A DNA stretch of 64,000 nucleotides from Klenkia taihuensis. GTDB lineage: Bacteria; Actinomycetota; Actinomycetes; Mycobacteriales; Geodermatophilaceae. The notes beneath the pieces were generated by a model. The model saw only the letters and a list, made by a program, of their open reading frames with translations, had not been told where the DNA came from and did no database searches. The position numbers were made by a program, and so were the translations under genes. The stretch spans positions 434,001-498,000 of the forward strand of contig NZ_FOMD01000003.1 in the NCBI RefSeq assembly GCF_900112525.1. The letters run 5' to 3'. Shown in pieces: positions 32,681 to 40,514 of this stretch. Numbering within the stretch: position 1 is the stretch's first letter; each line of letters begins with the position of its first letter.

Positions 32681-33952
32681 TCAGGTCAGCACGTCGGCCA
32701 CGAGCCAGGCGTTGAGCGCAGTGACCGCCACGGCGACGAGGACGGCGGCGCCGGTCGTCGTCCAGCGGTTGACCCAGGCGCCCATGACCGAGCGGCGGGC
32801 GGTCAGCCACACCAGCGGCACCAGCGCGAACGGGATGCCGAAGCTGAGCACCACCTGCGACCAGACCAGCGCGGTGGTGGGGTCCGCGCCCCAGACGAGC
32901 AGCCCCACGGCGGGGGCGACGGTGACGGTGCGGCGCAGCAGCACCGGGATGCGCCGCTGGAGGAACCCGGCCATCACCACCTGCCCGGCGTGCGTGCCGA
33001 CCGAGGACGCCGCGAACCCCGAGGCCAGCAGTGCCAGCGCGAACGCGATCGCCGCGCCCTGGCCCGACCGGTCGGCGAGCCCGGCGTGCACGCTCTCCAG
33101 GCTCTGCTCGCCCTCCCCGGCGAACAGGCCCGCCGCGACCACCAGCAGGACGGCGTTCACCAGACCGGCCAGCAGCATGGCCAGCAGCACGTCGGTCCGC
33201 TGCGCCCGCAGCAGCCGGCCGCGGCCGGACCGGGTGCGGGCGGCCTCGCGGACGTCGCCGTACCGGCCCGGGGTCAGCGCGGAGTGCACGTAGACCACGT
33301 GCGGCATGACCGTGGCGCCCAGGATGCCGACGGCCAGGACGGCGGCGTCGCCGGTCAGCGGGGTGGGCGCCAGGCCCGCGACGACGCCGGCGGGGTCCAC
33401 CCCGGCGTCGACCATCGTGTAGCCGAACCCGGCGGCGATGACCAGCAGGCAGCCGGTGACGGCCCGCTCGAAGGGCCGGTGGCCGAACCGCTGCAGGCCC
33501 AGCAGCGCGAACGCGACCACCGCGGTGATCACACCGCCGACCGGCAGCGGGACGCCGAAGAGCAGGTTCAGCGCGACCGCGCCGCCGACGATCTCGGCCA
33601 GGTCGGTGGCGATCGCGACCACCTCGGCCTGCGCCCACAGCACCTTGGTCACCGGACGGGGCAGGGTCAGCCGGCACAGCGTGGCCAGGTCGCGGCCGGT
33701 GGCCAGGCCGAGCTTGGCGGTCAGCGTCTGCACCAGCACCGCCAGCACGTTCGCCGCCACCACCACCCACAGCAGGGAGTAGCCGAACGAGGCCCCGGCG
33801 GTGGCGTTGGTGGCCACGTTGCCCGGGTCGACGTAGGCGATGGCGGCGACGAAGGCGGGCCCGAGCATCGGCCACAGCCGCCCGCGTCTCCCGGACCGCC
33901 GGGGCGGGGCGGGGGGCGGCAGGACGGCGGCCTCGACGCGGCTCAGGTACAC
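32681..33952 (-). CDS. Nramp-family divalent metal (Mn2+/Fe2+) transporter
   Basis: 423 residues, about 11 membrane helices. The metal-binding helix 1 motif DPGNVATN and the helix 6 motif MPHVVYVHS are intact, so manganese or iron import driven by protons is likely. GTG at 33952 is chosen because the family starts shortly before the LWPMLGPAFVAAIAYVDPGN segment; the longer open frame upstream is Pro/Arg-rich shadow. It lies 1.8 kb from a manganese catalase gene, which suggests a shared manganese and peroxide theme. Confidence 0.9.
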   Translation of the reverse strand: MYLSRVEAAVLPPPAPPRRSGRRGRLWPMLGPAFVAAIAYVDPGNVATNATAGASFGYSLLWVVVAANVLAVLVQTLTAKLGLATGRDLATLCRLTLPRPVTKVLWAQAEVVAIATDLAEIVGGAVALNLLFGVPLPVGGVITAVVAFALLGLQRFGHRPFERAVTGCLLVIAAGFGYTMVDAGVDPAGVVAGLAPTPLTGDAAVLAVGILGATVMPHVVYVHSALTPGRYGDVREAARTRSGRGRLLRAQRTDVLLAMLLAGLVNAVLLVVAAGLFAGEGEQSLESVHAGLADRSGQGAAIAFALALLASGFAASSVGTHAGQVVMAGFLQRRIPVLLRRTVTVAPAVGLLVWGADPTTALVWSQVVLSFGIPFALVPLVWLTARRSVMGAWVNRWTTTGAAVLVAVAVTALNAWLVADVLT

Positions 33953-34169
33953 CCCCCTGCGCTGCCCCCGGCCCGGGCCCGCCGGGGCCGCCCGTGGCCC
34001 CCGCGGGCCAAACCTCCCGGGCCCGGACCTGGCCCCGACGGGCCAAGGTCGCGCGTCCGGTGGCGGTCGGCCCCGGCGTGCCCTGGACTCGGGGGCGACC
34101 ACGGAGGGTCCAGCAAGCGGCCGTCGTCCCCGTTCCGCCCCGGGAGACCCGATGCCCGCAGCCCCGCCG

Positions 34170-34859
34170 TCAGCCGTTCGTCGTCAGCCCGACCCGCCCG
34201 GCCAGGGCCGCCGCCTCGGTGCGGCTGGACACCCGCAACTGGCGCAGCAGCCCGGCCACCAGCCGCTTCGCCGTCCGCTCCGAGACGTGCAGGGCGACGG
34301 CCATGTCCACCGTGGAGGTGCCCGCGGCGACCAGCCGCCACAGCCGCCGGTCGTCGGCGGACAGCCGGCCGAGCACGCCGCGGTCCTCCCGCGGCGCGGC
34401 GTCGGCGAGCAGCCGGTGCAGCAGCGACGCCGGCATGACCGACCAGCCCTGCAGCAGGGCCAGCAGCGGCGGGACGAGCGTCTCGGGCTCGCCGGACTTG
34501 GGCAGGAAGGCCTCCGCACCGGCGCGCAGGGACTCCAGCTGCTCCTCCTCGTCGGCGGTGCCGGACAGGGCCACCACCCGGACGGCGGGTGCGGCGCGGC
34601 GGATGGCCGCGATCGCCCGCAGCCCGCCGGGCGGGGGCATGGCCAGGTCGACCAGGGCCAGGTCCGCCTGCTCGCGGCGGACCAGCGCCGCGGCGGCCGA
34701 CGCGTCGTCGGTGCACCCGACGACGCGGACCCGGCCGCGGCTCACCGACGGCAGCAGGGCGGCCAGGCCGCGGCTGAACAGGGGGTGGTCGTCGACCAGG
34801 ACGACGTCGACCGGGCGCTCGACGGACCGGTCGACCGGGGCGGTGTGCTGTTCGGTCAT
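34170..34859 (-). CDS. LuxR/NarL-type response regulator
   Basis: 229 residues. Receiver domain: acidic pair D23/D24 (VLVDDHPLF), phosphorylation site D71 (LALVDLAMP), conserved Thr/Ser (ALSGT) and Lys (FLPKS). The C-terminal LuxR helix-turn-helix is present: LVAAGTSTVDMAVALHVSER and TAKRLVAGLL. The gene is divergent from a soluble histidine kinase gene 65 bp away, so the two form a pair despite opposite directions. Confidence 0.9.
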   Translation of the reverse strand: MTEQHTAPVDRSVERPVDVVLVDDHPLFSRGLAALLPSVSRGRVRVVGCTDDASAAAALVRREQADLALVDLAMPPPGGLRAIAAIRRAAPAVRVVALSGTADEEEQLESLRAGAEAFLPKSGEPETLVPPLLALLQGWSVMPASLLHRLLADAAPREDRGVLGRLSADDRRLWRLVAAGTSTVDMAVALHVSERTAKRLVAGLLRQLRVSSRTEAAALAGRVGLTTNG

Positions 34860-34924
34860 GCCTCACCTGCGGGTTCGGGCGGCCCCCGGCTGTGCTCGCC
34901 GGAACCGCCGCAGGAGGTGTATCC

Positions 34925-35593
34925 GTGACGATCGGCCTCGACACCCCGGCTCCGCGCTGGTTCCGCCGGCGCCGGGCCCGGGTCACCGACGAGGAGGCGG
35001 TGCTGCGTGCGCTCTGCCACGACCTGGGCACCCCGCTGGCCTCGCTGCGCTCACTGCTGGGCCACCTCGACGTCGACCGCGAGGACGCCGACGCCCTCGC
35101 CGGGCTGGCGCTGGAGCAGGCCGACAGCCTGGTCTCGATGCTGCGGACGGCGGTGGCCACCAGCGGCGCGCTCCCGTCGGGTGGGTGGCCGCGGCCGCTG
35201 GTCGACGTCGTCCTGGCGAGCCTGCGGACCTCCGGGCTGCCGCCGGCGCAGGTCCGGCTGTCCGTGGCGCCCGACGCCGGCGACGTCCGGGTGGGGGACG
35301 CCCGGGTGCAGCGGATCCTGACCAACCTGCTGGAGAACGCGCACCGGCACGGCGCCGGGCGGCCGGTCACCCTCGCCGTCGGCGCGCGGCCCCGGTGGGC
35401 CCGGCTGGTGGTCACCCAGGCCGGCGTCCCCGACCGGGTGGTGGCCCACCTGCACGCCGAGGAACCCCCGGCCGACCTCACCGGGCTGGGCCTGTGGTCG
35501 GTCCAGCGACAGGCCCGTGAGCTGGGCGGACAGGTCACCTGCCACCGGGACGACGCCGGGCTCAGCGTCGTGGTCGACCTGCCCGACCGCTGA
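34925..35593 (+). CDS. Small soluble histidine kinase
   Basis: 222 residues, with AGGAGG 7 nt before the GTG start. The dimerisation segment carries H32 in LCHDLGTPLASLRSLL. The ATPase part has the N box NLLENAHRHG and a G2-like LTGLGLWSVQRQARELGGQV, but the G1 box (normally DxGxG) is replaced by VVTQAGVPD, so catalysis may be weak. There is no sensor domain and no membrane helix; the protein starts 25 residues before the H box. It likely receives its signal from a partner and works with the divergent response regulator. Confidence 0.85.
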   Translation: MTIGLDTPAPRWFRRRRARVTDEEAVLRALCHDLGTPLASLRSLLGHLDVDREDADALAGLALEQADSLVSMLRTAVATSGALPSGGWPRPLVDVVLASLRTSGLPPAQVRLSVAPDAGDVRVGDARVQRILTNLLENAHRHGAGRPVTLAVGARPRWARLVVTQAGVPDRVVAHLHAEEPPADLTGLGLWSVQRQARELGGQVTCHRDDAGLSVVVDLPDR

Positions 35594-35715
35594 ACCGGGC
35601 CCGCCGGGGCCACCGTCCGGCCCCGGTGGGCCACCGGGGGTGGGGAGTGAGGGGTCGAGGCCGCGACGCGGTGCTCGACAACCCGAGCCCCACCCCAGCG
35701 CACCGAGGAGAACCC

Positions 35716-36579
35716 GTGTTCACCCACACCCACGCCCTGCAGTTCGAGGCCAAGCCCGACGGTCCCGACCCGGACTTCGCCCGCAAGATGCAGGAGGTCC
35801 TGGGCGGTCAGTGGGGCGAGATGACCGTCGCCACCCAGTACCTGCTGCAGGGCTGGAACTGCCGGCTGCCCGGCAAGTACAAGGACATGCTCCTGGCGAT
35901 CGGCACCGAGGAGCTCGCCCACGTCGAGATGATCGTGACGATGATCGACCGGCTGCTGGACCACGCGCCGCTCAAGCCCGACGCCGCCGACCGCAGCAAG
36001 GAGGCCGCCGCGGGCTACGGCCAGCACAACCCGCAGCACCTGATCGCCAACGGCTCCGGCGCCTCCTACATGGACAGCATGGGCAACCCCTGGACCGGTG
36101 CCTACGTCACCGCCAGCGGCAACCTGTTCGCCGACTTCTCCTACAACGCCACCGCCGAGATGCAGGGCCGGCTGCAGGTCGCCCGGCTGTGGAACATGAC
36201 CGACGACCACGGCGTCAAGGACCTGCTCCGCTTCCTGCTCACCCGCGACCACATGCACCAGCAGCAGTGGCTGGCCGCGATGGAGGAGCTCAAGGCCGAC
36301 GGCCTGGACGGCATCCCGGTGCCCGAGGCGTTCCCCCTGGACGAGGAGCTCCCGGAGTTCGCCTACACCTTCATCGACGCCTCCGACGGCCCCGACGCCG
36401 CCAACGGCCGCTGGGCGAACGGCCCCGCGCTGGACGGGACGGACAACCAGCTCACCGCCGCGCCGATCGCCGCGCACGCCGACGCCCCGATCCTGCCGCC
36501 GGGCGACCCGCGGCTGTTCGGCACCCCGCCGGTGCCGGGGGAGTCGCTGCTGCAGAAGGCCAAGGACGCCCTGAAGTAG
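35716..36579 (+). CDS. Manganese catalase
   Basis: 287 residues. The di-manganese ligands fall at the same numbers as in the well-studied lactobacillus enzyme: E35, E66, H69 (EELAHVEM), E148 (ATAEMQG) and H181 (RDHMHQQQ). It disproportionates hydrogen peroxide in the cytosol without haem. The GTG start at 35716 follows CGAGGAGAACCC. It heads a row of same-strand genes for small envelope-stress proteins with very short gaps, and an Nramp metal importer is close by. Confidence 0.95.
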   Translation: MFTHTHALQFEAKPDGPDPDFARKMQEVLGGQWGEMTVATQYLLQGWNCRLPGKYKDMLLAIGTEELAHVEMIVTMIDRLLDHAPLKPDAADRSKEAAAGYGQHNPQHLIANGSGASYMDSMGNPWTGAYVTASGNLFADFSYNATAEMQGRLQVARLWNMTDDHGVKDLLRFLLTRDHMHQQQWLAAMEELKADGLDGIPVPEAFPLDEELPEFAYTFIDASDGPDAANGRWANGPALDGTDNQLTAAPIAAHADAPILPPGDPRLFGTPPVPGESLLQKAKDALK

Positions 36580-36608
36580 TCGACCCGCCCGAGAGAGAGG
36601 TGCCCGCC

Positions 36609-36794
36609 GTGCCTGCTCCACGCACCCTGCCCCTGGCGATGACGCTGCTGCTGGCCGTGCTGGCCGCCGTCCTCGCGCCCGGGCTGACCACCGTCGCCGC
36701 CGCCCTCGTGGCCGCCGGCGTGCTCTACCGGCTCGCGGCGATCCACCGCCTGCGCGCCGCCTCCCGCACCCCCGTCCCCGCCGTCACCGGCTGA
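36609..36794 (+). CDS. Small membrane protein
   Basis: 61 residues, GTG start with GAGAGAGAGG before it. Two hydrophobic helices (LAMTLLLAVLAAVLAPGL and TVAAALVAAGVLYRLAAI) and a short basic tail. It is 29 bp after the catalase and 14 bp before the next gene, so in the same transcript. No family recognised. Confidence 0.7.
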   Translation: MPAPRTLPLAMTLLLAVLAAVLAPGLTTVAAALVAAGVLYRLAAIHRLRAASRTPVPAVTG

Positions 36795-36808
36795 CCAGAG
36801 GAGATCCC

Positions 36809-37540
36809 GTGTCGCACTCCATCGACCCCACCGGGTCGGACCCGTCCACCAGCAGCACCACCGACGTCGCCAAGGGTGAGGCCGCCCAGGTCGGCCACAC
36901 CGCCGCCGGCGCCGCCCAGCAGGTCGCCGGCACCGCCGCCGACCAGGCCAAGGAGGTCGCCGGCGAGGCCCGCCGGCAGGCCAGCGACCTGCTCCAGCAG
37001 GGGCGCGGCCAGGCCACCGAGCAGGCCCGGGCAGGCCAGCAGAAGGCCGCCGAGAGCCTGGGCGCCCTGGCCGACGAGCTGCGCTCGCTGACCAACGGCG
37101 AGGGCGGCTCCGGCCCGGCCACCGACCTGCTGCGGCAGGCCACCGAGCGGGTGGACGGCTTCGCCGCGCACCTGCGCGACCGGGAGCCGGGCGACCTGCT
37201 CGAGGACGTCCGCAGCTTCGCCCGCCGCCGTCCCGGCGCCTTCCTCGTCGGGGCCGCGGTCGCCGGTGTGCTCGCCGGCCGGCTCACCACCGGCGTCGTC
37301 GCCGCGCACAAGGAGGGCATCGCCCCGGGGAGCTCGGGCGGCCAGGCGCCGCACGACGTGAGCACCGGCACCGGACCGCTGCCCGGCGAGGGCGTCGCCG
37401 TGGCCCCGGCCTACGAGCCCGTCGTCGAGCCCGCCGTGCCGCCGGCCACCGGGCCCGGCTACGACCCCGTCACCGGCTACAGCCCGGTCCCGCCGCCGCC
37501 CTACGGCTCGGGTCAGCCGCTGGGGGGTGGCCAGGCGTGA
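36809..37540 (+). CDS. Stress protein with YqjD/LEA-like helices and a membrane anchor
   Basis: 243 residues. The first 75 are Ala/Gln/Lys-rich heptad-like repeats (AAQQVAGTAADQAKEVAGEA style), the pattern of LEA-like or CsbD-like helical proteins. A RRRPGAFLVGAAVAGVLAGRL segment at about 148 is the YqjD/ElaB-type membrane helix. The C-terminal 75 residues are Pro/Gly/Tyr-rich and disordered. The last codon overlaps the next start by 4 bp. The function is not established; the context suggests envelope protection. Confidence 0.8.
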   Translation: MSHSIDPTGSDPSTSSTTDVAKGEAAQVGHTAAGAAQQVAGTAADQAKEVAGEARRQASDLLQQGRGQATEQARAGQQKAAESLGALADELRSLTNGEGGSGPATDLLRQATERVDGFAAHLRDREPGDLLEDVRSFARRRPGAFLVGAAVAGVLAGRLTTGVVAAHKEGIAPGSSGGQAPHDVSTGTGPLPGEGVAVAPAYEPVVEPAVPPATGPGYDPVTGYSPVPPPPYGSGQPLGGGQA

Positions 37541-38052
37541 GCACCCCCTACCCCGGCGGCGCACACGGTGGCGGCGTCCCCGGAGGCCCGCCCGGGGTCA
37601 GCCCGACCGACGTCAGCGCGGCCGCCGCGCCGCACGCCGGCATGGGCCGGCAGACCGAGGACGGCCACCCCGACGTCGAGGGTGTCTCGGTCGGCGAGCT
37701 GATCGGCGAGGTCAGCCGCGACCTGTCCACCCTCATGCGCCAGGAGTTGGCGCTGGCCAAGGCCGAGCTGACCGTCGAGGCCAAGAAGGCCGGCGCCGGC
37801 GCCGGGATGCTCGGCGGGGCCGGCTACGCCGGGCACCTCACCGTGCTGTTCCTGAGCCTCGCGCTGTGGGCCGGTCTGGCGAGCGCGATGCCCGCGGGCT
37901 GGGCGGCGCTGATCGTGGCCGCGGTGTGGGCCGTCGTGGCCGCCGTGCTGTTCGTCGTCGGCCGCGGCCGGCTGAAGTCCGTGAACCCCAAGCCCGAGCG
38001 GACGGTGGAGACCCTGCAGCGGGTCCCGGACGCCGTCACCCCCCGTTCCTGA
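37537..38052 (+). CDS. Holin-X / DUF1469 membrane protein
   Basis: 171 residues; GTG overlaps the previous stop (GTGA). Disordered Gly/Pro N-terminus, then GVSVGELIGEVSRDLSTLMR and QELALAKAEL, the actinobacterial holin-X signature, followed by two long hydrophobic helices separated by AMPAGWA. The name comes from phage holins, but the host genes travel with DUF3618 and YqjD-like proteins as here, not with phage genes. Confidence 0.88.
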   Translation: MSTPYPGGAHGGGVPGGPPGVSPTDVSAAAAPHAGMGRQTEDGHPDVEGVSVGELIGEVSRDLSTLMRQELALAKAELTVEAKKAGAGAGMLGGAGYAGHLTVLFLSLALWAGLASAMPAGWAALIVAAVWAVVAAVLFVVGRGRLKSVNPKPERTVETLQRVPDAVTPRS

Positions 38053-38071
38053 CACCAGAGGAGACCCCGTC

Positions 38072-38653
38072 ATGACCAGCAGCAACGACCCCGACGTCAT
38101 CCGGCAGCAGATCGAGGACACCCGCGCCGACCTCGGCTACGACGTCGACGCGCTCAACGAGAAGGTCAACCCGGCCCGGGTGGTCGACCGCCGGGTCACC
38201 CGCACCAAGCAGGCCGTGGACGACCTCCGCGGCCGGGTCTTCGGCTCGGACTCCTCCGCCGGCGGGGTGACCGCCCGGGCCCACGACGCCGCGCAGGGCA
38301 TCGCGCAGGCGCCCGACGCCGCCGTGCAGGGCACCCGCGGCAACCCGATGGCGGCCGGGCTCATCGCGTTCGGCGTCGGCTGGCTGGTCTCCTCCCTGCT
38401 GCCCACCAGCCAGAAGGAGAAGGAGCTCGCCGCCCAGGCGGAGCAGGCCGCGCAGCCCCTGCTGGAGGGCGCCAAGCAGGTCGCCCAGGACGCCGCCCAG
38501 CAGCTGCAGCCCGCCGCGCAGGAGGCCGTGCAGTCGGTGCAGTCGACCGCCCAGGACGCCGTGCAGACGGTCAAGGACGAGGGGCAGTCGGCCGCGGGCG
38601 ACGTGCAGGGCCAGGCGCAGCAGGCCAAGGAGAACGTGCAGGACTCGCGATGA
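38072..38653 (+). CDS. DUF3618 protein
   Basis: 193 residues. The family's N-terminal pattern is DPDVIRQQIEDTRADLGYDV followed by DALNEKVNP. One membrane helix (about 90-110, AAGLIAFGVGWLVSSLLP) follows, then a long Ala/Gln heptad tail (AAQEAVQSVQSTAQDAVQTV) predicted to be a coiled coil. The ATG has AGAGGAGACCCCGTC upstream. The last codon overlaps the next gene by ATGA. Confidence 0.88.
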   Translation: MTSSNDPDVIRQQIEDTRADLGYDVDALNEKVNPARVVDRRVTRTKQAVDDLRGRVFGSDSSAGGVTARAHDAAQGIAQAPDAAVQGTRGNPMAAGLIAFGVGWLVSSLLPTSQKEKELAAQAEQAAQPLLEGAKQVAQDAAQQLQPAAQEAVQSVQSTAQDAVQTVKDEGQSAAGDVQGQAQQAKENVQDSR

Positions 38654-39096
38654 TGGACCGGCTCCTGCGCCAGGCCGCCGGCCTGGGCGGGGCGGCGCTG
38701 GGGAAGCTGCAGCACACCCGCATCCCCGGCGTCGGCCAGGCCTCGACCACCGAGCCGGCCGACGTCGCCGCCCGGCGGTGGCGGGCGGTCACCGTGTTCC
38801 GCGACGACCTCGCCGGCCCGTTCCCCGAGCTCGAGGCCCTCGGCCCCGACCTCGAGGTGCGGCTGCAGCCGGCACCCGGCGGCCGCGGCACCGAGCTGTA
38901 CGGCCGGTTCCACGGCACCCCGGGCGCCGACCGCATCGGCGAGCTGCGGGCGGCGCTGCGGCGCACCAAGCAGCTCGCCGAGGTCGGTGAGGTGCTGCGG
39001 GTCGACCCGCAGCCGCACGGCACGCGGAAGCCGACGGTGCAGGGGGCCGCGCTCGAGGGCGCGGCCGCCCGGGCCCCGAAGGAGGGCGTGCTGTGA
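38650..39096 (+). CDS. Hypothetical protein
   Basis: 148 residues; ATG overlaps the DUF3618 stop. Soluble. The core RRWRAVTVFRDDLAGPFPEL and ELRAALRRTKQLAEVGEVLR is conserved-looking and resembles the SRPBCC-cyclase-associated segments found next to DUF3618 proteins in geodermatophiles, but I cannot name the family. It also overlaps the downstream alcohol dehydrogenase start by 4 bp. Confidence 0.7.
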   Translation: MMDRLLRQAAGLGGAALGKLQHTRIPGVGQASTTEPADVAARRWRAVTVFRDDLAGPFPELEALGPDLEVRLQPAPGGRGTELYGRFHGTPGADRIGELRAALRRTKQLAEVGEVLRVDPQPHGTRKPTVQGAALEGAAARAPKEGVL

Positions 39097-40268
39097 AGGC
39101 CGCGATCTGGGCCGGGGTCAACGAGGTCACCGTCGAGGACGTGCCCGAGCCGCAGCTGCTCAACGACCACGACGTGCTGCTGCGGATCCACAAGACGGTC
39201 ACCTGCGGCTCCGACCTGCACCTGATCGGCGGTTACATCCCCGCGATGCGGGCCGGCGACGTGCTGGGCCACGAGTTCCTCGGCACGGTCGTGGAGAAGG
39301 GGAAGGCGGTGCAGCGGGTGCAGGTCGGCGACCGGGTCGTCGTCCCGTCCTTCGTGGCCTGCGGCAGCTGCTGGTACTGCTCGCAGGAGCTGTACTCCCT
39401 GTGCGACAACGGCAACCCCGACCCGGGGATCACCGAGGGCCTCTGGGGCCAGAGCCCCGGCGGCTGCTTCGGCTACTCCCACGCCATGGGCGGCTACGCC
39501 GGCAGCCACGCGGAGTACATGCGGGTGCCCTACGCCGACGTCGGCTGCTTCGTCGTCCCCGACGGGGTGTCCGACACCCGGGCGCTGTTCGCCTCGGACT
39601 CGGTGACCACCGGCTGGACCGGCGCGCACCTGGGCGGCACGAAGCCGGGGGACGTCGTCGCGGTGTGGGGCGCCGGCGCCGTGGGCCAGATGGCCGCGCG
39701 GGCGGCGATGCTGCTGGGGGCCGAGCAGGTGGTGGTCATCGACCGGCTGCCCGAGCGGCTGGCCCAGGTGCGCCAGCACGTCGGCGCCGAGGCGGTGGAC
39801 TACTCGACCACCGACGTCGTCGCCGAGCTGCGCGAGCGGACCGGCGGCCGCGGGCCCGACGTGTGCATCGAGGCGGTCGGCATGGAGGCGCACAGCACCG
39901 GTGTGCAGGGCGCCTTCGACCAGGTCAAGCAGCAGCTGCGGCTGCAGACCGACCGGCCCTCGGCGGTGCGGGAGGCGATCCGGGCCTGCCGCAAGGGAGG
40001 CAGCGTGTTCGTGCTCGGCGTGTTCGCCGGACCGGTCGACAAGTTCCCGCTCGGCGCGATGATGAACAAGGGGCTGACCGTGCGCGGTGCGCAGCAGCAC
40101 GGCCAGCGCTACGTCCCGGAGATCCTGGCGCACATGGAGAGCGGGGCGCTCACCACCGAGCACCTGGCCACCCACACCATGCCGCTGTCGCAGGCGGCCG
40201 AGGGCTACCGGATCTTCAAGGACAAGGAGGACGGCTGCGTCCGGACCGTCTTCGAGCCGGGCTCGTGA
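39093..40268 (+). CDS. Zinc-dependent alcohol dehydrogenase, formaldehyde dehydrogenase-like
   Basis: 391 residues. Catalytic zinc site TCGSDLHL and GHEFLGTV; structural zinc Cys in CGSCWYCSQELYSLC; Rossmann AVWGAGAVGQMAAR. The insert NPDPGITEGLWGQSPGGCFG and YSHAMGGYAGSHAEYMRVPY is the mark of the glutathione-independent formaldehyde dehydrogenase branch, and the VGMEAHS loop is also typical. It likely oxidises a toxic aldehyde or alcohol with NAD. Overlaps with both neighbours place it in the stress operon. Confidence 0.9.
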   Translation: MKAAIWAGVNEVTVEDVPEPQLLNDHDVLLRIHKTVTCGSDLHLIGGYIPAMRAGDVLGHEFLGTVVEKGKAVQRVQVGDRVVVPSFVACGSCWYCSQELYSLCDNGNPDPGITEGLWGQSPGGCFGYSHAMGGYAGSHAEYMRVPYADVGCFVVPDGVSDTRALFASDSVTTGWTGAHLGGTKPGDVVAVWGAGAVGQMAARAAMLLGAEQVVVIDRLPERLAQVRQHVGAEAVDYSTTDVVAELRERTGGRGPDVCIEAVGMEAHSTGVQGAFDQVKQQLRLQTDRPSAVREAIRACRKGGSVFVLGVFAGPVDKFPLGAMMNKGLTVRGAQQHGQRYVPEILAHMESGALTTEHLATHTMPLSQAAEGYRIFKDKEDGCVRTVFEPGS

Positions 40269-40465
40269 GCGACGACCAGCGGCCGGGGGAGCAGGGCCGG
40301 TTCTCCCGCCGCACCGGACGGGCCTACGTCCTGGGCGTCATCGCGCTGGTCATCGTGGTCATCTTCGGAGTCCTGCTGGGCGTCGGCCGGTGCGCGCCCG
40401 GCATCCCGGACGACGACACCTCGAGCACCGCCGTGGTGGAGCAGGTCCGACCCGAACCGGTGTGA
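40265..40465 (+). CDS. Small single-pass membrane protein
   Basis: 66 residues from GTG overlapping the ADH stop. Hydrophilic start, one helix (YVLGVIALVIVVIFGVLLGV), then a Cys and an acidic tail. No family recognised. It is the last gene of the stress operon; the ABC operon begins 49 bp later. Confidence 0.65.
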   Translation: MSDDQRPGEQGRFSRRTGRAYVLGVIALVIVVIFGVLLGVGRCAPGIPDDDTSSTAVVEQVRPEPV

Positions 40466-40514
40466 GACCGCTAACATCCCGCCCCGGGTGCACCGTGCAA
40501 CCAGTGGGGGTGGG

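Noticed and set aside
29874-33293. An 1139-codon open frame on the plus strand
   Set aside because: It starts in another frame inside the desaturase gene and runs antisense through the CBM48, radical-SAM and Nramp genes, all of which have clear family motifs.
33999-34049. Repeated CCCCG-GGGCCAA-like words near 33999-34015 and 34033-34049 (and a weaker one near 35620)
   Set aside because: Spacing and sequence differ by insertions and the words are ordinary at this GC content; I cannot support an operator.
37537-38052. Holin-like gene as a sign of a prophage
   Set aside because: It sits among DUF3618 and YqjD-like host stress genes; no capsid, terminase, integrase or endolysin is nearby.
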